A model generated the notes under the pieces. The model was not told where the DNA came from. It was given only the letters and a program-made list of their open reading frames with translations, and did not search any database. DNA of 64,000 nucleotides, from assembly GCF_001855565.1 (NCBI RefSeq), contig NZ_MKCR01000004.1:62001-126000 (forward strand), read 5' to 3'. Shown here one piece after another: positions 46,277 to 57,364 of this stretch; position 1 is the first letter of the stretch; each line of letters opens with the position of its first letter. The stretch is from Chromobacterium amazonense (GTDB lineage: Bacteria; Pseudomonadota; Gammaproteobacteria; Burkholderiales; Chromobacteriaceae). Both the position numbers and the translations under genes were made by a program.

Positions 46277-47754
46277 GCTTGGGCTCCCCAGGCGGTCAAC
46301 GCCTCTTCCGCGACGCGGAAGTCGGAGAACGGCCGCTTGACGCCGGCGATGTCCTGGTATTCCTCATGGCCCTTGCCGGCCACCAGCACCACGTCGCCGA
46401 CCTGGGCCTGCGCCACGGCCCAATGGATGGCTGCCTCGCGGTCGGCTTCGATATGGGCCTTGCCTGCCGCCATGCCTGCCAGCACATCGCGGATGATGGC
46501 CTGCGGATCCTCGCTGCGCGGGTTGTCGCTGGTGACCACGGCGACATCGGCGTATTGCTCGGCGATGGCGCCCATCATCGGGCGCTTGCCCGGGTCGCGG
46601 TCGCCGCCGCAGCCGAACACGCAGAACAAGCGGCCGCCGGCCGGGCGGATCTCCGACAGCGTGGTCAGCGCCTTCTCAAGCGCGTCCGGCGTGTGCGCGT
46701 AATCGATCACCACCAGCGGCTCATGCGTGCCGCCTATGCTCTGCATGCGGCCGCGCGCCGGCTGGATGCGCGCCATCACGGCGGCGGCATCCTGCAGGCT
46801 GACGCCGTTGACGCACAGCGTGGCCAGACAGGCCAGCAGATTGGCGGCGTTGAAACGGCCCACCAGGCCGGTGCGCACGTCCACCACGCCCCACGGCGTG
46901 GCGACGGTCAGCTGCAGGCCTTCCAGCGTGGCGGCCAGCGCCAGCGGACGCACATCGCCCTGCTCCAGGCCGTAAGTCACCACTTGGGTTGTTTCCGGAT
47001 CGATCGCGGCGGCAAGCTCGCGGCCGAAAGCGTCGTCGGCGTTGATTACCGCGTGCTTCAGACCCTCCCAGAAGAACAGCTTTTTCTTGGAGGCGCCGTA
47101 AGCCTCCATCGAACCGTGGTAGTCCAGATGATCGCGCGTCAGATTGGTGAACACCGCGGTGGCGAACTCGACGCCGTTGACGCGGCACTGGTCCAGGCCA
47201 TGGCTGGACACTTCCATGGTCACCACATGCGCGCCCTGGCGGCGGTATTCGGCCAGCTTCTGCTGCACCGTCACCGGGTCCGGCGTGGTGTGGGTGGTTT
47301 CGGTCAATTGGCCGTAGAAGCCGTTGCCTACGGTGCCGATCAGCGCGGCCTTCTGGCCCAGCAGCGAAAACGCCTGCGCCAGCCAGTGCGAAATGGAGGT
47401 CTTGCCGTTGGTGCCGGTGATGCCGACCACGGTCAGGTCGCGCGAGGGCTGGCCCAGCACGTGGGCGGCGACGATGCCGGCGCGCTCGCGCAGATTCGGC
47501 ACGGCCAGGTTGGGCACCTGCCACTCGGCCTTCCAGGCGAAGCCGTCGGCGTCGTCCCACAGCACCGCGGCCGCGCCCTTTTCCAAGGCGGCGGCGATGA
47601 AATCGCGGCCGTCGGTATACTCGCCGCGGCAGGCGAGAAAGACATCGCCCGGCAACACGCGGCGGCTGTCGGCCTCCACCCGTTTGATCGGGAGGCTCAG
47701 CTGTTGCAACAAGGCCGGATTCCAATCCGGCAGCGGAGTCAAACGGCTCTTCAT
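46273..47754 (-). CDS. murE: UDP-MurNAc-tripeptide synthetase MurE
   Basis: 493 residues. Adds the third amino acid. VFLACRGEYTDGRDFIAAAL, ATP loop GITGTNGKTSISHWLAQAF, THTTPDPVTVQQKL and VIDYAHTPDALEKAL. The SDNPRSEDPQ segment contains the DNPR motif that marks meso-diaminopimelate-adding MurE, matching Gram-negative peptidoglycan. It lies 4 bp after ftsI. Confidence 0.97.
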   Translation of the reverse strand: MKSRLTPLPDWNPALLQQLSLPIKRVEADSRRVLPGDVFLACRGEYTDGRDFIAAALEKGAAAVLWDDADGFAWKAEWQVPNLAVPNLRERAGIVAAHVLGQPSRDLTVVGITGTNGKTSISHWLAQAFSLLGQKAALIGTVGNGFYGQLTETTHTTPDPVTVQQKLAEYRRQGAHVVTMEVSSHGLDQCRVNGVEFATAVFTNLTRDHLDYHGSMEAYGASKKKLFFWEGLKHAVINADDAFGRELAAAIDPETTQVVTYGLEQGDVRPLALAATLEGLQLTVATPWGVVDVRTGLVGRFNAANLLACLATLCVNGVSLQDAAAVMARIQPARGRMQSIGGTHEPLVVIDYAHTPDALEKALTTLSEIRPAGGRLFCVFGCGGDRDPGKRPMMGAIAEQYADVAVVTSDNPRSEDPQAIIRDVLAGMAAGKAHIEADREAAIHWAVAQAQVGDVVLVAGKGHEEYQDIAGVKRPFSDFRVAEEALTAWGAQA

Positions 47755-47758
47755 GATC

Positions 47759-49510
47759 TTAGAAGTCCACCGGAACCGGCGTCGATTCCGGCAATAAAGT
47801 ATTGTTGGATGGCTCGTCCGGCGCGATATTCAATACCCGCAACGCGCCGCCCGCCACCTTGGAGAACACCGGCGCCGAGACAGCGCCGCCGTAGTATTTG
47901 CCTGCTGACGGCTCGTCTATCATCACCGCCACGATCACCTTGGGCGCATGCCCTGGCGCGAATCCCATGAACAGCGCGCGGTGCTTGTTGGCCACATAGC
48001 TGCGGCCCTCCAGCTTGCGCGCGGTGCCGCTCTTGCCGCCTATGCTGTAGCCGATGATGCGGCCGCCGACGGCGCCGCCGCCGGGCTGGCTGTTGGCGAT
48101 CAACAAGTCGCGCATTTCGTGCGCGATTTTCTCGCTGATCACTCGCTTGCCCGGCATCGGCGCCGCCGTCCGGTACAAGGAGATCGGCAACATCACGCCG
48201 TCGTTGGCGAAAATGGTGTAGGCGCGCGCCATCTGAATCAGGCTGACCGACACGCCATAGCCGAAGGACATGGTGGCCTGTTCGATCGGCCGCCACTTGT
48301 GCCAGTCGCGCAGGCGGCCGGCGGCCTCGCCGGGAAAGCCGGTATTCGGCGCGCGGCCAAAACCCAGCGCGTCGTAGTGCTTCCAAAACTCTTCCGGGCT
48401 GTTCATCAGCGCCAGCTTGCTGGTGCCGACGTTGGACGATTTCTGAATGATGCCCAGGATGTCCAGGCTGGACTGCGGCGACACGTCGCGGATGACAGCC
48501 GGGCCAATCATATAGCTATGGGTATCCAGCACCGTGTTGATCCTGGCTTTGCCATGCTCCAGCGCCAGCGCGATCGACAATGGCTTCATGGTGGAACCCG
48601 GCTCGAACAGATCGATCACGCCGCGGTTGCGCATCATTTCCGGCGTCACCCCAGTGCGGTTATTCGGGTTGAACGACGGGTAATTGGCCAACGCCAGCAG
48701 CTCGCCGGTCTTGGCATCCAGCACCACCACGCTGCCCGCCTTGGCCTTGTTCTCCTCCACCGCGGCCTTGATCTCGCGGTAAGCCAGATACTGGATGCGG
48801 TGATCCACCGCCAAGGCCAGCTTCTGGCCGTCGCGCGGTGGCTCGATGGCGGCGATGTCTTCAATGATGTGGCCGCGCCTATCCTTCAGCACCACGCGGC
48901 GGCCGTCCTTGCCGGCCAGCATCTTCTCACGGGCCAGCTCCACGCCTTCCTGCCCTTTGCCGTCCACCCCGGTGAAGCCGATGATGTGCGACACCACTTC
49001 GCCGGCAGGATAGAAACGGCGGTATTCCTGCTGCTTGGCAACGCCGGGGATGCCCAGGGCAATCACCTTGTCGGCCAGCTCCGGACTGATCTGGCGCTTG
49101 ATGTAGACGAATTCTTTCTTGCGGTCGGACAGCTTGGCCGCCAGCTCTTCCGGCGACAACTCCAGCAAAGCCGCCAGCTCGCGCAGCTTGGCAGGCGGCA
49201 CCGGCTCCATGTCGGCCGGGCTGGCCCAGATGGTCTGCACCGGCGAGCTGATCGCCAACGGTTCGCCATTGCGGTCCGTGATCACGCCGCGATTGGCCTC
49301 CAGGGTCATCGCGCGGCGAAAGCGCGCCTCGCCCTGGCCCTGCAGAAAGTCCTGTTGCGCCACCTGCAGATACATGGCGCGGCCGATCAGCGCCAGGAAC
49401 AGCAGGGCCAGCACCAGCAGCACGCAACGCACGCGCGTGCTCGTCATGCGCAAGGCCGGACTCGCCGACATCGGACGCTGGCGTATGCTGTAGCTGGACC
49501 CGGCGCGCAT
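47759..49510 (-). CDS. ftsI: Septal peptidoglycan transpeptidase FtsI (PBP3)
   Basis: 583 residues. Class B penicillin-binding protein cross-linking septal wall with FtsW. One N-terminal membrane helix (CVLLVLALLFLALIGRAMYL) and the pedestal domain with ANRGVITDRNGEPLAISSPV precede the transpeptidase motifs: EPGSTMKP with active Ser near residue 304, KSSNVG, and GGKSGTARK near 490. The start overlaps the ftsL stop by one base (TGATG). Confidence 0.96.
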   Translation of the reverse strand: MRAGSSYSIRQRPMSASPALRMTSTRVRCVLLVLALLFLALIGRAMYLQVAQQDFLQGQGEARFRRAMTLEANRGVITDRNGEPLAISSPVQTIWASPADMEPVPPAKLRELAALLELSPEELAAKLSDRKKEFVYIKRQISPELADKVIALGIPGVAKQQEYRRFYPAGEVVSHIIGFTGVDGKGQEGVELAREKMLAGKDGRRVVLKDRRGHIIEDIAAIEPPRDGQKLALAVDHRIQYLAYREIKAAVEENKAKAGSVVVLDAKTGELLALANYPSFNPNNRTGVTPEMMRNRGVIDLFEPGSTMKPLSIALALEHGKARINTVLDTHSYMIGPAVIRDVSPQSSLDILGIIQKSSNVGTSKLALMNSPEEFWKHYDALGFGRAPNTGFPGEAAGRLRDWHKWRPIEQATMSFGYGVSVSLIQMARAYTIFANDGVMLPISLYRTAAPMPGKRVISEKIAHEMRDLLIANSQPGGGAVGGRIIGYSIGGKSGTARKLEGRSYVANKHRALFMGFAPGHAPKVIVAVMIDEPSAGKYYGGAVSAPVFSKVAGGALRVLNIAPDEPSNNTLLPESTPVPVDF

Positions 49511-49782
49511 CAGACGCCTCCTCCGGACGAAATCACCTGGATCTGGCGCGGATCCGGCGTGTGCATGCCCAGGCGGGTGGATGCGGCCTTTTCGATCACG
49601 GCGTGCGCGCCCCAGGTGCTCTGCTCCAGCTGCAACTGGCCGAACTCCACCTCAAGCTGCTGCGCCGACTTGGTTTCCTTCTGCAAGTCGCTGTACAGCT
49701 TGCGCGAGACGTGGGTGGACGTGACCACCGACCAGGCGGAAAACACGGCCATCGCCAGCAGCACGCCGTTGAGCTTGTTCAT
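49510..49782 (-). CDS. ftsL: Cell division protein FtsL
   Basis: 90 residues from the ATG at 49782, which overlaps the rsmH stop (ATGA). A single membrane helix ([20 protein letters not shown]) is followed by a short coiled coil ([20 protein letters not shown]). It forms the FtsQLB complex that activates FtsWI. FtsL sequences diverge quickly, so identity rests on size, topology and position between rsmH and ftsI. Confidence 0.92.
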   Translation of the reverse strand: MNKLNGVLLAMAVFSAWSVVTSTHVSRKLYSDLQKETKSAQQLEVEFGQLQLEQSTWGAHAVIEKAASTRLGMHTPDPRQIQVISSGGGV

Positions 49783-50741
49783 GCGTCGCCCTCCCGCCAC
49801 GGCGCGGCGGTGCGCTCGGCCACGCGCATGATGGCGCTGCGGGCGCGCGGGTTTTCCCGCACCTCCTCGTCGCCGGCGCGGATGGCCTTGCCGACCAGCG
49901 CGATCGGCGGCTTGGCCATATCGGCCGCGCGCACCATCGCCCACTGCGGCAGCTTTTCCTCGCTGCTGACGTCGCGCAGGTATTGCTTGACGATGCGGTC
50001 TTCCAGCGAATGGAAGCTGATGACCGCCAGCCGTCCGCCTTCGCCGAGCAGGCGCGCCGCCTGCGGCAGCACGGCCTTCAGCTCGTCCAGCTCGCGGTTC
50101 ACAAAGATCCGGATCGCCTGGAAGGTGCGCGTAGCCGGGTCTTGACCCGGTTCGCGAGTACGGACGTTTTGCCCAACGAGCACAGCGAGCTCACGGGTCG
50201 TCGTGATGGGGCTTTCGTCCCGTTGCGCAACAATGGCTGCTGCGATCTTGCGAGCAAACCGCTCTTCACCATAAGTCTTGATGACCTCTCTGATATCGGC
50301 CTCATCGGCCGTTGCCAACCACTCGGCGGCGGTCATGCCGCGCGTGGTGTCCATGCGCATGTCCAGCGGCGCGTCGAAACGGAAACTGAAACCGCGGCTG
50401 CCGTCGTCGATTTGCGGCGAGGACACGCCCAGATCCATCAGCACGCCGTCGACGCGGCTCACGCCCAGGCGGGCCAGCTCGGCCGACAACGTCTCGAAAC
50501 CGTTGTGGACAATGTTGAAACGGGCATCTTCCGTCGCCAGTTGTTCGGCGACGGCGATGGCTTGCGGGTCCTTGTCGAAAGCGATCAAGCGGCCGTTCGG
50601 GCCGAGCTTCGACAGGATCAGACGGCTGTGGCCTCCGCGGCCGAAGGTGCAGTCGACATATACCCCATCGTCGCGGATGGCGAGCGCGTCGACCGCCTCG
50701 GTCAGCAGTACCGTGCGGTGCACGAAGGTAGGGGTGGTCAC
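49779..50741 (-). CDS. rsmH: 16S rRNA (cytosine-1402-N4)-methyltransferase RsmH
   Basis: 320 residues, GTG start overlapping the mraZ stop (GTGA). SAM-dependent methyltransferase for C1402 of 16S rRNA. Opens [33 protein letters not shown] is the SAM loop, [20 protein letters not shown] the family signature, and [20 protein letters not shown] plus [16 protein letters not shown] the C-terminal core. From about 50130 to 50320 the codons are unlike the rest of the gene: by my count 25 of 63 end in A or T, against about 9 of 63 near the start. The protein stays normal in sequence. Confidence 0.96.
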   Translation of the reverse strand: MTTPTFVHRTVLLTEAVDALAIRDDGVYVDCTFGRGGHSRLILSKLGPNGRLIAFDKDPQAIAVAEQLATEDARFNIVHNGFETLSAELARLGVSRVDGVLMDLGVSSPQIDDGSRGFSFRFDAPLDMRMDTTRGMTAAEWLATADEADIREVIKTYGEERFARKIAAAIVAQRDESPITTTRELAVLVGQNVRTREPGQDPATRTFQAIRIFVNRELDELKAVLPQAARLLGEGGRLAVISFHSLEDRIVKQYLRDVSSEEKLPQWAMVRAADMAKPPIALVGKAIRAGDEEVRENPRARSAIMRVAERTAAPWREGDA

Positions 50742-51184
50742 AGCGTGAAATCTCCAAGGTGTTGGGCCAAATCGGCCTGATCGAGGGCCAGCGCGTCAGC
50801 AGTTTGGCTGTCCCACTCCTCGGCGTTCCACAGTTCGAAGCGGTTGCCCATGCCTACCAGGGCAACGTCTTTGTCCAGCGCGGTCAGTTCGCGCAGGCGG
50901 GCCGGCAGCAGAATGCGGCCGGCGGCGTCCATTTCCAGCGTCTCGGCATGGCCGAGCACCAGTCTTTGATAGCGTTTCAGGGTGGGATTGCCGGTGGGCA
51001 GGGCCAACAGACGGGCCTCGACCGGGCGCCAATTGGGTTCGGGGTACAGCAGGAGGTGGTCCTGGGATTCGAGGGTAACGATGAGCTTGTGGCCGAAAGC
51101 GGACAGCAGCGTCTCACGGTGTTTGGCCGGAATAGCCAAACGCCCCTTGCTATCGAGAGACAAGATGCTGACGCCACCAATCAT
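50738..51184 (-). CDS. mraZ: Transcriptional regulator MraZ
   Basis: 148 residues, first gene of the dcw operon. Two SpoVT/AbrB-like swapped-hairpin repeats: [20 protein letters not shown] and [20 protein letters not shown], each with the DXXXR motif. MraZ binds TGGG-containing direct repeats upstream of its own gene and represses the operon; such repeats are present at 51236-51275. Confidence 0.96.
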   Translation of the reverse strand: MIGGVSILSLDSKGRLAIPAKHRETLLSAFGHKLIVTLESQDHLLLYPEPNWRPVEARLLALPTGNPTLKRYQRLVLGHAETLEMDAAGRILLPARLRELTALDKDVALVGMGNRFELWNAEEWDSQTADALALDQADLAQHLGDFTL

Positions 51185-51235
51185 GATTTGAAGAATCCGC
51201 TGACCGAGAAAACGGAGCCGTCGCTCCGGAGGGCA

Positions 51236-51275
51236 ATTGCCCCACTTTCACCCACTTTACCCCACTTTTCGCCAC
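51236..51275 (-). promoter_or_regulatory. MraZ operator: four 10-bp direct repeats
   Basis: On the minus strand, in order: GTGGCGAAAA, GTGGGGTAAA, GTGGGTGAAA, GTGGGGCAAT, exactly in phase at 10-bp steps between the promoter and mraZ. TGGG-type boxes at one helical turn are the known MraZ binding pattern; three boxes are canonical and the promoter-proximal one has GTGGCG. Confidence 0.85.
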
Positions 51276-51302
51276 TATAAGAAAGAACCGCCCCACGGTC
51301 AA
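51274..51302 (-). promoter_or_regulatory. Sigma70 promoter of the dcw operon
   Basis: TTGACC (51297-51302), 17-bp spacer, TATAGT (51274-51279) on the minus strand. The -10 touches the first MraZ box, so bound MraZ would cover the start site, expected near 51267. Confidence 0.82.
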
Positions 51303-51364
51303 CATCGGAATTCCCTAATTCGCCTTTTGAGACAATGACTTACGGGAGAGCATAAAAATGGAAT

Positions 51365-51530
51365 GCTTGACAAATCAGGGACTTAAATTCACCTATAAAA
51401 GTGGGACATGAAGATTGCGGATCACAAGAGATGCAACACGATGGAAACAATCAATGACGGAAGTATTTGGCTCGGCGACATCTTCAAGAAAAACAAAAAA
51501 ATCCGCGCGGGGATTTTCATCTTGCATTTA
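51365..51530 (+). other. Possible small transcript or 62-codon ORF between the dcw and gat operons
   Basis: TTGACA (51367-51372) and TATAAA (51394-51399) lie 21 bp apart, too far for a normal promoter. After them an ATG at 51408 opens a 62-codon frame (MKIADHKRCNTMETINDGSI then WLGDIFKKNKKIRAGIF) running to 51596. AAAATCC-GCGCGG-GGATTTT (51500-51517) resembles a weak forward terminator inside that frame. The region is AT-rich and ends in the gatB terminator. Either a short RNA or nothing; I would not call a gene. Confidence 0.25.
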
Positions 51531-51569
51531 AAAAAACAGCATGGCGGCTTAAATAGCCGCCATGCTGTT
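51528..51569 (-). terminator. Strong intrinsic terminator of the gatCAB operon
   Basis: AACAGCATGGCGGCT (51535-51549) pairs perfectly with AGCCGCCATGCTGTT (51555-51569) around a 5-base loop. On the minus strand it is followed by a run of T's (TTTTTTAAAT), about 12 bp after the gatB stop. Confidence 0.92.
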
Positions 51570-51580
51570 CAAACCAAAGC

Positions 51581-53008
51581 TCAAGCCAACTTTTGACGCA
51601 GAATATCCTGCACCTGCGCCGGATTGGCCTTGCCCTTGGACGCCTTCATCACCTGGCCGGCCAGGGCGTTCAGCGCCTTTTCCTTGCCGGCGCGGAACTC
51701 TTCCACCGCCTTGGGATTGGCGGCGATGGCTTCTTCCACCATCTTCTCGATGGCGCCGACGTCGGACACTTGCTTCAAACCGTCGCGCTCGATGATCGCG
51801 TCAGCGCTCAGATCGCTGTCCCACAGCGCGTCGAACACCTGCTTGGCCAGCTTGCTGGACAAGGTGTTGTCGGCGATGCGCGCGATCAGGCCGGACAAAC
51901 GCTCGACCGAGATCGGGCAATCGGCGATGTCCTTGCCGTCGCGGTTCAGGCGGGCGGCGATTTCGCCATTGATCCAGTTGGCGGCCAACTTGCCCTGGCC
52001 GGAGGCCTTGGCAACGGCTTCGAAATACTGCGCCAGCGCTAGGCTCCCAGTCAGCAACGCCGCGTCGTAGGCCGACACGCCGTAGCTTTCCACGAAACGG
52101 GCCTGCATCGCGCCCGGCAGCTCGGGCATCTCGCCCTTGATGCGGGCGATCTGCTCGTCGGAGATGCGCACCGGCAGCAGGTCCGGATCCGGGAAGTAGC
52201 GGTAGTCATGCGCGTCTTCCTTGCTGCGCATCATGCGGGTTTCGCCGGTATCCGGGTCGAACAGCACGGTGGCCTGCTGAACTTTGCCGCCGTCTTCCAG
52301 GGTGTCGATCTGCCACTGGATCTCGTACTTGGCGGCCTGCTCCAGGAAGCGGAAGGAGTTGAGGTTCTTGATCTCGCGACGGGTGCCGAATTCCTTCTGG
52401 CCTTCCGGACGCACCGACACGTTGACGTCCATGCGGAAGCTGCCTTCCTGCATATTGCCGTCGCAGATGCCCAGCCACGTCACCAAGGTGTACAGCGCCT
52501 TGACGTAGGCCAGCGCCTCGTCGACCGAGCGCATGTCCGGCTCGGACACCACTTCCAAGAGCGGGGTGCCGGCGCGGTTGAGGTCGATGCCGGACAGGCC
52601 ATGGAAGTCTTCATGCAAGCTCTTGCCGGCGTCTTCTTCCATGTGGGCGCGCGTCACGCCGATGACTTTTTCCTGATCGCCGACCAGGATTTTCAGCTTG
52701 CCGTGCTCGACGATGGGCAGCTCCATCTGGCTGATCTGGTAGCCCTTGGGGAGGTCCGGGTAGAAGTAGTTCTTGCGGGCGAACACGTTCTTCTGGTTGA
52801 TCTTGGCGTCCAGCGCCAAGCCCAGGCGGATGGCCTTGTCCACCACGGCGCGGTTCAGCACCGGCAGCACGCCGGGCAGCGCCAGCTCCACCGCGGAAGC
52901 CTGGGTGTTCGGTTCGGCGCCGAAAGCGGTGCTGGCGCCGGAGAAAATCTTGGAGGCGGTATTGAGCTGCACATGCACCTCGATACCGATTACGACTTCC
53001 CATTTCAT
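51581..53008 (-). CDS. gatB: Asp-tRNA(Asn)/Glu-tRNA(Gln) amidotransferase subunit B
   Basis: 475 residues. Kinase subunit that phosphorylates and transamidates misacylated tRNA with ammonia from Gat[41 protein letters not shown] and [20 protein letters not shown] are GatB signatures; the C-terminal YqeY-like tail domain (about 330-475) contacts tRNA. It follows gatA after a gap of about 160 bp filled by an inverted repeat. Confidence 0.97.
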   Translation of the reverse strand: MKWEVVIGIEVHVQLNTASKIFSGASTAFGAEPNTQASAVELALPGVLPVLNRAVVDKAIRLGLALDAKINQKNVFARKNYFYPDLPKGYQISQMELPIVEHGKLKILVGDQEKVIGVTRAHMEEDAGKSLHEDFHGLSGIDLNRAGTPLLEVVSEPDMRSVDEALAYVKALYTLVTWLGICDGNMQEGSFRMDVNVSVRPEGQKEFGTRREIKNLNSFRFLEQAAKYEIQWQIDTLEDGGKVQQATVLFDPDTGETRMMRSKEDAHDYRYFPDPDLLPVRISDEQIARIKGEMPELPGAMQARFVESYGVSAYDAALLTGSLALAQYFEAVAKASGQGKLAANWINGEIAARLNRDGKDIADCPISVERLSGLIARIADNTLSSKLAKQVFDALWDSDLSADAIIERDGLKQVSDVGAIEKMVEEAIAANPKAVEEFRAGKEKALNALAGQVMKASKGKANPAQVQDILRQKLA

Positions 53009-53030
53009 AGTCGAGTCCTAATCACTATTT

Positions 53031-53133
53031 TTAGCCACGGAAGCACACGGAAAAACACGGAAAACTGCTGAGGTCGAATAGATCAAGCTTGCGGCTTTGC
53101 TCCGCTCCGTGTTCTTCCGTGTGCTTCCGTGGC
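53031..53133. repeat. CACGGAA-type inverted repeat, copy 2
   Basis: Left arm TAGCCACGGAAGCACACGGA then AAAACACGGA (53032-53061); right arm TCCGTGTTCTTCCGTGTGCT then TCCGTGGC (53106-53133). The arms are complementary over about 28 bases with one mismatch, and both match the element at 33210-33326. A further CGTGGCTAA lies at 53150-53158. It lies in the gatA-gatB gap. Confidence 0.75.
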
Positions 53134-53167
53134 CAATTCATCGCTTTTTCGTGGCTAACTCATTCAA

Positions 53168-54619
53168 TCACAATGCTGGCGCGCGGGTGTGCCAGTCAGT
53201 CGCCTGCTGGAACTGGTGCGCCACGTTCAGCATCCTGGCTTCGGCAAAGTAGTTGCCGATGATCTGCAGGCCGATCGGGCGGCCGTTGGCGGCGAAGCCG
53301 GCCGGCACGCTCATGCCCGGTAAACCGGCCAAGTTCACCGACAGCGTGTAGATGTCGGACAGATACATCTCTACCGGATCGGACGACAGCTGGCCCAGGT
53401 CGAAGGCGGCGGTCGGCGCCACCGGCCCCAGGATCACGTCGCACTGCGCGAAGGCGGCCTTGAAATCGTTGGCGATCAGGCGGCGGATCTTCTGCGCCTT
53501 GATATAGTAGGCATCGTAGTAACCGTGGCTCAGCACGTAGCTGCCCACCAGGATGCGGCGCTTGACCTCGTCGCCGAAGCCTTCGGCGCGGGTCTTTTCG
53601 TACATCTCCACCAGGTCCTTGTACTCCTTGGCGCGATGGCCGTAGCGCACGCCGTCGTAGCGGGACAGGTTGGTGGAGGCCTCGGCCGGCGCGATCACGT
53701 AGTAGGCCGGGATGGACAGCTCGGTGTTCGGCAGGCTGATTTCCACCGCCTCGGCGCCCAGCTTCTTCAGTTCGCTCACGGCGTTATCGACCGCGCGGGC
53801 GACGTCGGCATCGAGGCCGGCTGCGAAGTATTCGCGCGGCAGGCCCACCTTCAGGCCGGCCAACGACTGGTTCAGATCGCGGGTGTAGTCTTCGCGGGCG
53901 CGTTCCAGGCTAGTGGAATCGCGCTCGTCGAAGCCGGCCATCACGTTCAGCATCAGCGCGCAGTCTTCGGCAGTCTGGGCGATCGGGCCGCCCTGATCCA
54001 GCGAGGAGGCGAAGGCCACCATGCCGTAACGCGACACCACGCCATAGGTCGGCTTGATGCCGGTGACGCCGCAATGGCTGGCCGGCTGACGGATGGAGCC
54101 GCCGGTGTCGGTGGCGGTGGCCGCCGGCGCCAGGCGCGCGGCGACGGCCGCGGCGGAGCCGCCGGAGCTGCCGCCCGGAATGGCGTTCAGATCCCACGGG
54201 TTCTTCACTGCGCCGTAGAACGAGTTCTCATTGGACGAACCCATGGCGAACTCATCCATATTGGCGCGGCCCAATGTCACCATGCCGGCGGCGGCGCACT
54301 GCTCCACCACGTGGGCGCTGTAAGGCGAGACGAAGTTGTCCAGCATCTTGGAGCCGCAGCTGGTCTTCCAGCCCTCCTGGCAGAACAGGTCCTTGTGCAG
54401 CAGCGGCACGCCGGTCAGCGCATGGGCGCTGCCCGCGGCGAGGCGCGCGTCGGCCGCCCGCGCCTCGGACAAGGTTTTTTCGCGATCAACGGAGATGACG
54501 GCGTTGAGTTGCGGATTCAGCGCCTCGATGCGATCGAGGTACTGGCTGGCCAGTTCTACGCTGGAAACTTGCTTTGCCGCCAATTGCTGCGACAATTGCT
54601 TGAGAGTGGCTTGTGTCAT
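53168..54619 (-). CDS. gatA: Asp-tRNA(Asn)/Glu-tRNA(Gln) amidotransferase subunit A
   Basis: 483 residues from the ATG at 54619; an in-frame extension upstream is not supported. Amidase that releases ammonia from glutamine. The Ser-cisSer-Lys triad is visible: Lys in [17 protein letters not shown], Ser in [17 protein letters not shown], Ser in [17 protein letters not shown]. It follows gatC by 83 bp in a gatC-gatA-gatB operon. Confidence 0.97.
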   Translation of the reverse strand: MTQATLKQLSQQLAAKQVSSVELASQYLDRIEALNPQLNAVISVDREKTLSEARAADARLAAGSAHALTGVPLLHKDLFCQEGWKTSCGSKMLDNFVSPYSAHVVEQCAAAGMVTLGRANMDEFAMGSSNENSFYGAVKNPWDLNAIPGGSSGGSAAAVAARLAPAATATDTGGSIRQPASHCGVTGIKPTYGVVSRYGMVAFASSLDQGGPIAQTAEDCALMLNVMAGFDERDSTSLERAREDYTRDLNQSLAGLKVGLPREYFAAGLDADVARAVDNAVSELKKLGAEAVEISLPNTELSIPAYYVIAPAEASTNLSRYDGVRYGHRAKEYKDLVEMYEKTRAEGFGDEVKRRILVGSYVLSHGYYDAYYIKAQKIRRLIANDFKAAFAQCDVILGPVAPTAAFDLGQLSSDPVEMYLSDIYTLSVNLAGLPGMSVPAGFAANGRPIGLQIIGNYFAEARMLNVAHQFQQATDWHTRAPAL

Positions 54620-54702
54620 TTCGATCAAAATCTTGCTATCCGGATAGTCGGGCCCGGTCGGCAGAATGGAGGGAACCATTGGCGCCGGGACGGCTCACAG
54701 GC

Positions 54703-54990
54703 TTACTCGATCACTTTGGGAACGAGGAACAGGCCTTTTTCCACTTGCGGGGCGACCGCCTGGAAACGTTCGCGCTGATTGGTTTCGGTGACCACGTCGT
54801 CGCGCAGACGCAACGACACGTCCTGCGGGTGGGCCATAGGCTCGATGCCGTCGGTATTCACCCCCTGCATCTTTTCGATCAGGCCGAAAATGTTGTTAAG
54901 CTGATCCGCCGTGGCGGCGATTTCCGCCTCGCTCACATCGATGCGGGCAAGCTTGGCGATCCGTGCGACATCCTGGTGCGTCAGCGACAT
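54703..54990 (-). CDS. gatC: Asp-tRNA(Asn)/Glu-tRNA(Gln) amidotransferase subunit C
   Basis: 95 residues. Small wrap-around subunit stabilising GatA-GatB. MSLTHQDVARIAKLARIDVS EAEIAATADQLNNIFGLIEK and EPMAHPQDVSLRLRDDVVTE are the family patterns. First gene of the gat operon. Divergent from mreB across 350 bp. Confidence 0.95.
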   Translation of the reverse strand: MSLTHQDVARIAKLARIDVSEAEIAATADQLNNIFGLIEKMQGVNTDGIEPMAHPQDVSLRLRDDVVTETNQRERFQAVAPQVEKGLFLVPKVIE

Positions 54991-56384
<1,394 letters not shown>

Positions 56385-56449
56385 ACTTCCACCAATACCA
56401 CCGATAAAGCGAGCGAACCCCGCGCCGTCAAGGCGCGGCGGCTGTGCCC

Positions 56450-57358
56450 ATGGATTTCGCCAACACCCCCAGCTTTTTCCGCTCCGGGCCGCCTGCTGGC
56501 GCGCGCCTGGCGATGAGCGTTGCCGCGTCCATCGTGCTGTTGATCGGCGACAGCCGTTACGGTTTGATGGAGCAGGCGCGCGAAGCGCTGTCGCTGGCGC
56601 TGTACCCGGTTCAGCGCGCCGTGAATTTGCCGGCGCAGGCCATGCGCCACGTCGGCGACTACCTGACCTCGCAAACCGAGCTGAAGCTGGAAAACACCGA
56701 ACTGCGCGCGCGCCAGATGCAGATGACGGCGCAGCTGAGCCGCCTGCAGACATTGGAACGCGAGCTGAACGAACTGCGCCGGATGAATGAAATCCGCAGC
56801 CAGCGCGACGACGCGGCCCAGATCGCCGAGACGCTGTACACCGGCCGCGACCCCTTCTCGTACAAGATCATCATCGACAAGGGCGCGGACGCCAAACTGC
56901 TGCCCGGCCAGCCGGTGGTGGACTCGCGCGGCCTGCTAGGCCAGATCACCCGCGTGCAGCCTTTGACGGCCGAGGTGACGCTGATCATCGACAAGAACCA
57001 GATGGTGCCGGTCATGGTGGAACGCACCGGCGAGCGCGCCATCCTGTACGGCTATGGCGGCGGCGTGGAGCTGCGCTATCTGCCGCAGAGTTCGGACATC
57101 AAGGAAAACGATCGCATCGTCACCTCCGGCCTCGACGGACTGTTCCCGGAAGGCATCCCGGTGGCGATGGTGACCAAGGTGGACCGCAATGCCGGCGCCG
57201 CCTTCACCCGCGTCAGCACCCAGCCGCTGGCCGGCGTGCAGCAGACCCGCTACGTGCTGGCCTTGCAAGCCAAGCAAACAGCGGCGCGGCCGGCGGAACC
57301 GCCGCCGCTGCCGGAGAAAAAGACCAAGGGCGGCAGAAAGTCCGCCGACGAGGAGTAA
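56450..57358 (+). CDS. mreC: Rod-shape-determining protein MreC
   Basis: 302 residues from the ATG at 56450 (GTG two codons earlier is possible). One N-terminal membrane helix (LAMSVAASIVLLIGDSRYGL), a coiled coil near residues 70-110 (ENTELRARQMQMTAQLSRLQ), then the beta-barrel region with LPGQPVVDSRGLLGQITRVQ and ENDRIVTSGLDGLFPEGIPV. The tail is proline/lysine-rich. Periplasmic scaffold binding PBP2. The 65-bp gap after mreB has a CCGCGCC/GGCGCGG hairpin. Confidence 0.95.
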   Translation: MDFANTPSFFRSGPPAGARLAMSVAASIVLLIGDSRYGLMEQAREALSLALYPVQRAVNLPAQAMRHVGDYLTSQTELKLENTELRARQMQMTAQLSRLQTLERELNELRRMNEIRSQRDDAAQIAETLYTGRDPFSYKIIIDKGADAKLLPGQPVVDSRGLLGQITRVQPLTAEVTLIIDKNQMVPVMVERTGERAILYGYGGGVELRYLPQSSDIKENDRIVTSGLDGLFPEGIPVAMVTKVDRNAGAAFTRVSTQPLAGVQQTRYVLALQAKQTAARPAEPPPLPEKKTKGGRKSADEE

Positions 57359-57364
57359 GCGCCG

